Shown: one piece after another, positions 61,659-64,000 of the stretch | Layout: every line of letters starts with the position of its first letter | Numbering within the stretch: position 1 is the first letter of the stretch | Assembly (NCBI GenBank): GCA_014240375.1 | Contig: JAAZXB010000009.1 | Coordinates: forward strand, 1-64,000 | Direction of reading: 5' to 3' | Length of the DNA stretch: 64,000 nt | Origin: Planctomycetota bacterium | GTDB lineage: Bacteria; Planctomycetota; UBA8108; UBA1146 | Made by a program: the position numbers and the translations under genes | Notes under the pieces: generated by a model | Seen by the model: only the letters and a program-made list of their open reading frames with translations | Told to the model about the DNA's origin: nothing | Databases searched by the model: none

Positions 61659-61846
61659 AGAATCCGCTGCCTTTCCTGGGTTTCACAACTCAAGGAGAGG
61701 ATATCCCGGCGTTACGGATTCGGCCAGCCTGTTGCGAATCGAGCGACAAAAACCGGGCTTCGCATGGATCAGGCCGAAAGACCGAGTCGGAAGCGATTCG
61801 GGACGATTTTATAGCCCACACTGCATGGAGAGCAGGCCGCAGACCG

Positions 61847-62197
61847 ATGGCCAAGAAGAAATACACCAAGAGAGAGATGGAACCGTTCAAGAGGGTTCTT
61901 CTACACCAGCGTAATCTCGTGACGGGGAACCTTACCAGTCTCGACGGGGAGGGTCGTGGATCCAGCGGAGATGAAGGTGATCTCAGTTCCGAGAATTTCG
62001 AGATCGAACTGACTCTATCCACGATGCAAAGTGAGACCAATCTGGTCAACGAGATCGATGAGGCACTCAAGCGGATCGACGAAGGCACTTATGGAGTCTG
62101 TGAAGACACCGGCGATTTGATCCCCACTGCACGACTCGAAGCGGTCCCCTGGACGCGGCTCTGTGTCGCTGCTCAGGAGCGACGGGAAAAGCCCTGA
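61847..62197 (+). CDS. DksA/TraR-family protein with incomplete zinc-finger cysteines
   Basis: A 116-residue DksA/TraR-like protein. An N-terminal helical hairpin (YTKREMEPFKRVLLHQRNLV ... LVNEIDEALKRIDEGTYGVC) leads to the C-terminal motif CEDTGDLIPTARLEAVPWTRLC, which aligns well with the family's usual C-x2-C...C-x2-C region. Only the first and third Cys remain (85 and 106). Positions 88 and 109 are Thr and Ala, so a normal Cys4 zinc site cannot form. DksA proteins bind RNA polymerase and modulate transcription in the stringent response; Cys-poor variants are known in other bacteria. It is immediately upstream of pyrD. Confidence 0.85.
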   Translation: MAKKKYTKREMEPFKRVLLHQRNLVTGNLTSLDGEGRGSSGDEGDLSSENFEIELTLSTMQSETNLVNEIDEALKRIDEGTYGVCEDTGDLIPTARLEAVPWTRLCVAAQERREKP

Positions 62198-63201
62198 GCT
62201 CCGAGAACTCTGCTTCCGGGACCGGGGGAGGAGATCCTTCCCGGGTCAGTCTCTCCGTTGAGATCAATTCTCCGGGAGGTGTTCTGGAACTGAGCCATCC
62301 GATATTGCCGGCGTCGGGCACCTTCGGATATGGCGAGGAGTTCGAACCATTTCTTCCGCCGGGCACCTTCAGTGCCATCGTTCCCAAATCGATTTCGGTC
62401 GAGATGAGAACCGGAAATCCACCGCCTCGTGCGATCGAGACTCCATCTGGATTGCTCAATTCCATCGGTTTGCAGAATCCTGGACTGGACCAGTTCGTCG
62501 AGTCTTACCTGCCGAGATTGCAAAGATACGGCGTTCCCATCCTGGTCAATGTGGTCGGTCGGACGGTGGAGGATTACTGCAAGGTAGTCGAGACCCTCGA
62601 AGGTCTGCCGCTGGTCGCCGGGTTCGAATTGAATGTGTCCTGTCCCAACGTCAAGGAAGGGCTGTTATTCGGCCTCGACCCACTCGCCACTTCCCAGTTG
62701 ATCCGAGCGGTTCGACCGCTCACTCGTGGGGTATTGATGGCAAAGTTGACCCCCAATGTGACCGATATTGCCGAGCAGGCGGTTGCTGCGGAGGAGGCGG
62801 GAGCCGATTCGATCTCCTTGATCAACACGATCCGGGCAATGGCGGTGGACTGGAGCAGTGGGAAATCGAAGATCGGAACCGAGACCGGTGGACTTTCGGG
62901 ACCGGCGATTCGCCCCATCGCGCTCCGGATGACGATGGAAGCGTCACGAGCGGTGCAGATCCCGGTCTGTGCCATCGGCGGCATCTGCTCTGCCGAGCAT
63001 GTGCTGGAGTTTTTCTCGGTCGGCGCATCGTTGGTCCAGGTCGGAACCCACCTCTACAGGGAACCGACCTGTTTGCCACAATTACTCCAGGATCTGCGTC
63101 ATCTGCTCGCTGCTGGCGATTTCACCTCTCTGGATGATGTTCGAGGGAACTTCCATACAGATCAGGATCGGTTGCCGGATCGGGAGCGACAGGTACCCTG
63201 A
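62194..63201 (+). CDS. pyrD: Dihydroorotate dehydrogenase, class 1 (PyrDB-like)
   Basis: Oxidises dihydroorotate to orotate in pyrimidine synthesis. PILPASGTFGYGEEF, NSIGLQNPGLDQF, GFELNVSCPNVKEG (class 1B catalytic Cys), MAKLTPNVTDIAEQA, LINTIRAMAVD, GGLSGPAIRPIAL and IPVCAIGGICSAEHVLEF are all present. The start is a problem. Family homology reaches back to about 62245 (VSLSVEI), but there is no ATG, GTG or TTG in frame between the stop at 62101 and TTG 62305, which would delete the first strand. I take CTG 62194, which overlaps the upstream TGA (CTGA), as a possible coupled start. The true start is uncertain. No pyrK is adjacent. Confidence 0.85.
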   Translation: MSSENSASGTGGGDPSRVSLSVEINSPGGVLELSHPILPASGTFGYGEEFEPFLPPGTFSAIVPKSISVEMRTGNPPPRAIETPSGLLNSIGLQNPGLDQFVESYLPRLQRYGVPILVNVVGRTVEDYCKVVETLEGLPLVAGFELNVSCPNVKEGLLFGLDPLATSQLIRAVRPLTRGVLMAKLTPNVTDIAEQAVAAEEAGADSISLINTIRAMAVDWSSGKSKIGTETGGLSGPAIRPIALRMTMEASRAVQIPVCAIGGICSAEHVLEFFSVGASLVQVGTHLYREPTCLPQLLQDLRHLLAAGDFTSLDDVRGNFHTDQDRLPDRERQVP

Positions 63202-63240
63202 TTGAAGGGGAATTCTCTCCTTCGAAAGGGTTGAGCCATC

Positions 63241-64000
63241 ATGGGCCTGATGAGTGGCCTCCGGGCAGCGTTTCACAAGATCGTCCCAACGCGTAATGAG
63301 AAGATCATTCGCGAGATCCTTCCGCTGGTGGAGAAGATCAATGCACTCGAACCCGAGTTCGAGATCCTTGATGATGCACAACTTCGAGGCAAGACGGTCG
63401 AGTTCAGGAAGCGCCTTGAAGACGGAGCTCAACTCTCCGATCTCCTGCCTGAGGCATATGCCGCGGTCCGTGAATCCTCGAAGCGATACCTGAAGACTGG
63501 CACCGGAGTCTCGATGCGACCCTATGACGTCCAGTTGATCGGTGGCGTCGTGCTCAATCATGGAGGGATCGCAGAGATGCGAACCGGCGAGGGAAAGACC
63601 CTGGTGGCGACCCTGCCCGCTTACCTCAATGCTCTGCCTGCTCGAGGTGTCCACGTCGTAACCGTCAATGATTATCTCGCCAAGAGAGATGCCGAGTGGA
63701 TGAAGGCGGTGTACGAAGGGCTAGGAGTGACGGTCGGTGCGATCCAGTCGAACATGAATAGCCAGCAGCGAATCGACCAGTACTCCTGTGACATCACTTA
63801 CGGCACCAACAATGAATTCGGATTCGATTACCTGCGCGACAACATGAAGACGCGCCCCGAGGAGCAGTGCCAGAAGTACCGGGCTTATGCCATCGTCGAT
63901 GAAGTCGATTCGATCCTGATCGACGAGGCGAGAACGCCCCTGATCATCTCTGGTCCCGCAGAGAAGTCGACCGAGATTTACTACAAGGCGGATCGAGCGA
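63241..64000 (+). CDS. secA: Preprotein translocase ATPase SecA (truncated by the window edge)
   Basis: The frame from ATG 63241 is open to the end of the window (253 residues). It matches the SecA N-terminus: [40 protein letters not shown], Walker [51 protein letters not shown] and the [20 protein letters not shown] helicase motif. SecA drives protein export through SecYEG. The C-terminus lies beyond the window. Confidence 0.97.
   Translation, partial: MGLMSGLRAAFHKIVPTRNEKIIREILPLVEKINALEPEFEILDDAQLRGKTVEFRKRLEDGAQLSDLLPEAYAAVRESSKRYLKTGTGVSMRPYDVQLIGGVVLNHGGIAEMRTGEGKTLVATLPAYLNALPARGVHVVTVNDYLAKRDAEWMKAVYEGLGVTVGAIQSNMNSQQRIDQYSCDITYGTNNEFGFDYLRDNMKTRPEEQCQKYRAYAIVDEVDSILIDEARTPLIISGPAEKSTEIYYKADRA

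Overview
The window looks like a chromosomal segment of a GC-rich, Gram-negative bacterium, most likely a Planctomycetota member. This is inference from gene content. Pointers are a secreted protein with a C-terminal dockerin-type repeat (58563-59852), a related cohesin-like secreted protein at the left edge, two outer-membrane beta-barrel paralogues, an arabinose-5-phosphate isomerase (Kdo/LPS branch), many TTG/GTG starts, and HEAT/TPR and PQQ-propeller proteins. I see no rRNA, tRNA, CRISPR array, insertion sequence or phage gene. It reads as mostly core genome with lineage-specific inserts.

Layout. 1-8.5 kb: edge-truncated cohesin-like protein (-); a pair of Ntn hydrolases, asparaginase-like then gamma-glutamyltransferase (-); UvrD/PcrA helicase (+); a small proline-rich membrane protein (-); KdsD (+); an Rrf2/IscR-type regulator (-). 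8.7-18 kb: P5C dehydrogenase (-) divergent from full-length glycine decarboxylase GcvP (+), then a minus-strand operon hom-thrC-thrB-lysC that covers most of the aspartate-to-threonine pathway. 18-21 kb: minus-strand operon larC, ECF sigma factor, membrane anti-sigma-like protein, and a secreted protein carrying a coding 21-bp minisatellite. 21.6-24.6 kb: a secreted TPR/HEAT protein with an embedded pseudo-receiver fold, and a zinc-ribbon membrane protein.

24.7-30.7 kb is the most unusual part. A five-gene minus-strand operon encodes a PATAN/DUF4388-TM-propeller protein, a TPR protein with a C-terminal Roadblock-like domain, a small MglB-like Roadblock protein, an MglA-type GTPase with a C-terminal membrane anchor, and a third Roadblock protein. 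I read it as a membrane-tethered small-GTPase signalling module.

30.8-43.6 kb: M24 aminopeptidase and tandem SagB-type nitroreductase (+), two beta-barrel paralogues (+), lepB with a small membrane protein and purH (-), xseA (with an unusual N-terminal HARP-like domain) and xseB, a PfkB kinase, and a PhyH-type dioxygenase (+). 43.8-52.3 kb: alaS, then rpmF-plsX-fabD-fabG-acpP-fabF (fabH absent), then a SerA-like dehydrogenase. 52.4-57.6 kb: a small membrane protein and purF (-); a two-component pair of kinase-like protein and NtrC-family sigma-54 activator (+). 57.6-58.5 kb is gene-free but holds a strong sigma-54 promoter match, tandem repeats and a hairpin-T8 terminator, so it may encode a regulated RNA. 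58.5-64 kb: dockerin protein, double-FHA protein, XerC/D-type recombinase (-), DksA-like protein, pyrD, and the start of secA.

Short tandem repeats of 13-15 bp recur between genes (about 6.3, 23.9, 24.6, 36.7 and 57.8 kb). Operons are compact, with many 4-nt stop/start overlaps.
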